A DNA stretch of 7,068 nucleotides from positions 1 through 7,068 of the forward strand of contig WFQV01000447.1 in assembly GCA_015486905.1 (NCBI GenBank), in the 5' to 3' direction. The notes under the pieces are model-generated. The model was not told where the DNA came from. It did not search any database and saw only the letters and a program-made list of their open reading frames with translations. This document shows, one piece after another, positions 5,946 to 7,068 of this stretch. The DNA comes from Melioribacteraceae bacterium (lineage in GTDB: Bacteria; Bacteroidota; Ignavibacteria; Ignavibacteriales; Melioribacteraceae). Within the stretch, counting starts at the first letter, position 1; each line of letters opens with the position of its first letter. Made by a program: the position numbers and the translations under genes.

Positions 5946-5992
5946 TTGACAATTGTTAACTAATTATTATTTTAGCCGTGTCAAAATAATAA
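5946..5992 (+). promoter_or_regulatory. Candidate promoter and inverted repeats before the Yip1 gene
   Basis: TTGACA (5946-5951) is followed by TATTTTAG (5968-5975), one mismatch from TAnnTTTG, with 19 bases between TTG and TA. The order TTGACA, TGTTAAC (5954-5960), AATTATT (5962-5968) mirrors the XRE promoter. Two inverted repeats overlap: TTATTATTTT (5964-5973) with AAAATAATAA (5983-5992), and TTTGACA (5945-5951) with TGTCAAA (5979-5985). The first could also form a weak RNA stem just before the AGGAG ribosome site (5993-5997), if the transcript starts upstream of it. No terminator separates the preceding gene, so read-through is also possible. Confidence 0.5.
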
Positions 5993-6002
5993 AGGAGAAT
6001 TT

Positions 6003-6818
6003 ATGGAAGATTTAGAACCCAAAAACGATGAAGAATTCGATGAGGAAAATGAATTCTATTTAAACCATTCCGACAAATTAGTGGGGGTTTTTGTCGAGCC
6101 GGGCAATACCTTCGAAAAAATTGCCAAATACCCGATCAAACATGTCGATTGGTTGTTTCCGCTTTTATTGATGATTATTGTCTCCATCGTTGCTAACTTC
6201 GTGATTATGTCTAATCCTACGGTAAAGTACAATTTTATTGAAAAGACGATGAAGATAACGCAACAGAAATACGACGAGTTGGTAAAGTCCGGAAAGCTGA
6301 CTCAGGAGCAGGCGGACAAGTCCCTCGAGGCTCAACGCAGTATGTTTGAAAGCAGTTCGAGATGGTTAATCATCAGCTCCGTTTCACAGTTTATGGTTGA
6401 CTTCATTAAGTTTTTCATTATCGTGGCGGTTTTCCATTTACTGGTAAAATTATTTCTAAAAGGGGAAGGGAATTATTCCGCTTCGATGGTTGCTTACGGT
6501 TTGCCTTATTACATACTCGTGATTCAGATTATTTTAATCGTGCTTGCAACAATGCTGACGGACAGACTTTTTACGGATTTGAGTATTGCATCGTTTTTAA
6601 GCATGGACAAGACCCATTTCGTCGGCTTTATTTTAAGCAAGGTTGATATTTTCTTAATTTGGTTTTACGGAGTTATCGGTGTGGGTTTGGCAAAAATGCA
6701 CAAATCGAAAACAACCGGGAAATACGTTGTTCTCGTTTACACCACTTGGATTGGATTTAGCTTAATAGTTTTCTACTTGGCAAAGACGGTTCCCTTATTC
6801 TCGGGGCTTGCAAGATAA
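6003..6818 (+). CDS. Yip1-family integral membrane protein
   Basis: This 271-residue protein has a very acidic cytoplasmic start (EDLEPKNDEEFDEENE). A Yip1-like entry motif follows: LVGVFVEPGNTFEKIAKYPIKHVDWLFPLLLMII (26-59; 'vf..P.etfe.i...p...w..pl'). Membrane segments are at about 50-69, 121-150, 161-184, 206-231 and 240-262. A charged 50-residue loop (71-120: KYNFIEKTMKITQQKYDELVKSGKLTQEQADKSLEAQR) separates the first two and may be a short coiled coil. Bacterial Yip1-domain proteins have no settled function; their eukaryotic relatives act in membrane traffic. AGGAG at 5993-5997, 5 bases before ATG, supports the start. It ends with tandem stops TAATAA. It lies 62 bases after the DUF2178-like gene and probably has its own promoter. 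A terminator follows. Confidence 0.85.
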   Translation: MEDLEPKNDEEFDEENEFYLNHSDKLVGVFVEPGNTFEKIAKYPIKHVDWLFPLLLMIIVSIVANFVIMSNPTVKYNFIEKTMKITQQKYDELVKSGKLTQEQADKSLEAQRSMFESSSRWLIISSVSQFMVDFIKFFIIVAVFHLLVKLFLKGEGNYSASMVAYGLPYYILVIQIILIVLATMLTDRLFTDLSIASFLSMDKTHFVGFILSKVDIFLIWFYGVIGVGLAKMHKSKTTGKYVVLVYTTWIGFSLIVFYLAKTVPLFSGLAR

Positions 6819-6849
6819 TAAGGGGAAATTTGAAACGGAAGATTAATTA

Positions 6850-6878
6850 AAAAGCGTCTGGTTTAAACAGACGCTTTT
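6850..6878. terminator. Bidirectional rho-independent terminator
   Basis: AAAAGCGTCTG (6850-6860) and CAGACGCTTTT (6868-6878) form a perfect 11-bp stem with a 7-base loop (GTTTAAA). On the plus strand the stem runs into TTTTATTTT; on the minus strand it runs into CTTTTTAATTAATC. It lies between the converging Yip1 and glyS genes and suits both. Its right arm overlaps the glyS stop codon (6877-6879) by two bases. Confidence 0.9.
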
Positions 6879-7068
6879 ATTTTAATCTCTTTAGCAAGTG
6901 TTCCAGCAATTCCGATTTATTTACTCTTACTTGATCCATTGAGTCGCGTTCGCGAACGGTTACCGTTCCGTTCTGAAGCGTCTGCGTATCAACCGTTATA
7001 CAGTAGGGCGTTCCTGCTTCATCTTGACGGCGGTAGCGTCTTCCGACCGCACCTTTGTTGTCGTAAAA
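6877..7068 (-). CDS. glyS: Glycyl-tRNA synthetase (single-chain type), C-terminal fragment
   Basis: The last 63 residues and the stop TAA are inside the window; the rest lies beyond the right edge. The fragment contains [18 protein letters not shown], then [23 protein letters not shown] and a helical end ([12 protein letters not shown]). This is the end of the anticodon-binding domain of the dimeric, eukaryote-like GlyRS, where the conserved form is '[22 protein letters not shown]..tl.d.tVTvRdRDtm.Q'. The enzyme charges tRNA-Gly in the cytoplasm. It is not the two-subunit glyQ/glyS form, and some databases would label it glyQS. The reading frame is open from 7068 to the stop with no interruption. 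The coding end runs directly into the shared terminator. Confidence 0.95.
   Translation of the reverse strand, partial: FYDNKGAVGRRYRRQDEAGTPYCITVDTQTLQNGTVTVRERDSMDQVRVNKSELLEHLLKRLK

Overview
This window looks like a chromosomal segment from a Bacteroidota/Ignavibacteriota-type bacterium, with Ignavibacteria as the best guess. That assignment is inference. It rests on moderately AT-rich DNA with very AT-rich gaps, and on promoter candidates that fit the Bacteroidota pattern TTG-N19-21-TAnnTTTG. A secreted protein with a bacterial Ig-like start and a signal peptide cut before Gln also fits, as do the styles of the alanyl- and glycyl-tRNA synthetases. No rRNA, tRNA, CRISPR array or transposase gene was found.

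Layout. On the minus strand from the left are: the N-terminal piece of a secreted Ig-like protein (1-206), a complete dihydropyrimidinase/hydantoinase (hydA, 312-1697), a complete alanyl-tRNA synthetase (alaS, 2008-4593), and at the right edge the C-terminal piece of a single-chain glycyl-tRNA synthetase (6877-7068). Between the two synthetases, on the plus strand, lie a small XRE-family repressor (5384-5602), a four-helix membrane protein overlapping it by ATGA (5599-5940), and a Yip1-family membrane protein (6003-6818). A strong hairpin at 6850-6878 separates the converging Yip1 and glyS genes and can serve both directions.

Non-coding DNA. The 790-bp gap between alaS and the repressor is full of repeats. 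It has short perfect palindromes, several with TTC or GAA loops, and a roughly 137-bp element present twice in direct orientation (4756-4893 and 5183-5319); 107 bp of it differ at only 3 positions. The second copy ends 3 bp before the repressor's promoter. A degenerate copy of the dispersed repeat of the type 'CAGATTGCTTC...GCAATGACG' lies downstream of alaS (1898-1936).

How the parts may work together. The repressor promoter carries three copies of TGTAAAYAAT: two direct copies 21 bp apart and one inverted. This fits autoregulation. The Yip1 promoter shares the ordered blocks TTGACA, TGTWAAC and AATTATT at nearly the same spacing, so the repressor, its coupled membrane partner and the Yip1 protein may form one small regulated membrane module. 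This is the most interesting candidate system in the window. Its function cannot be read from the sequence. hydA, alaS and glyS are ordinary metabolic or housekeeping genes.
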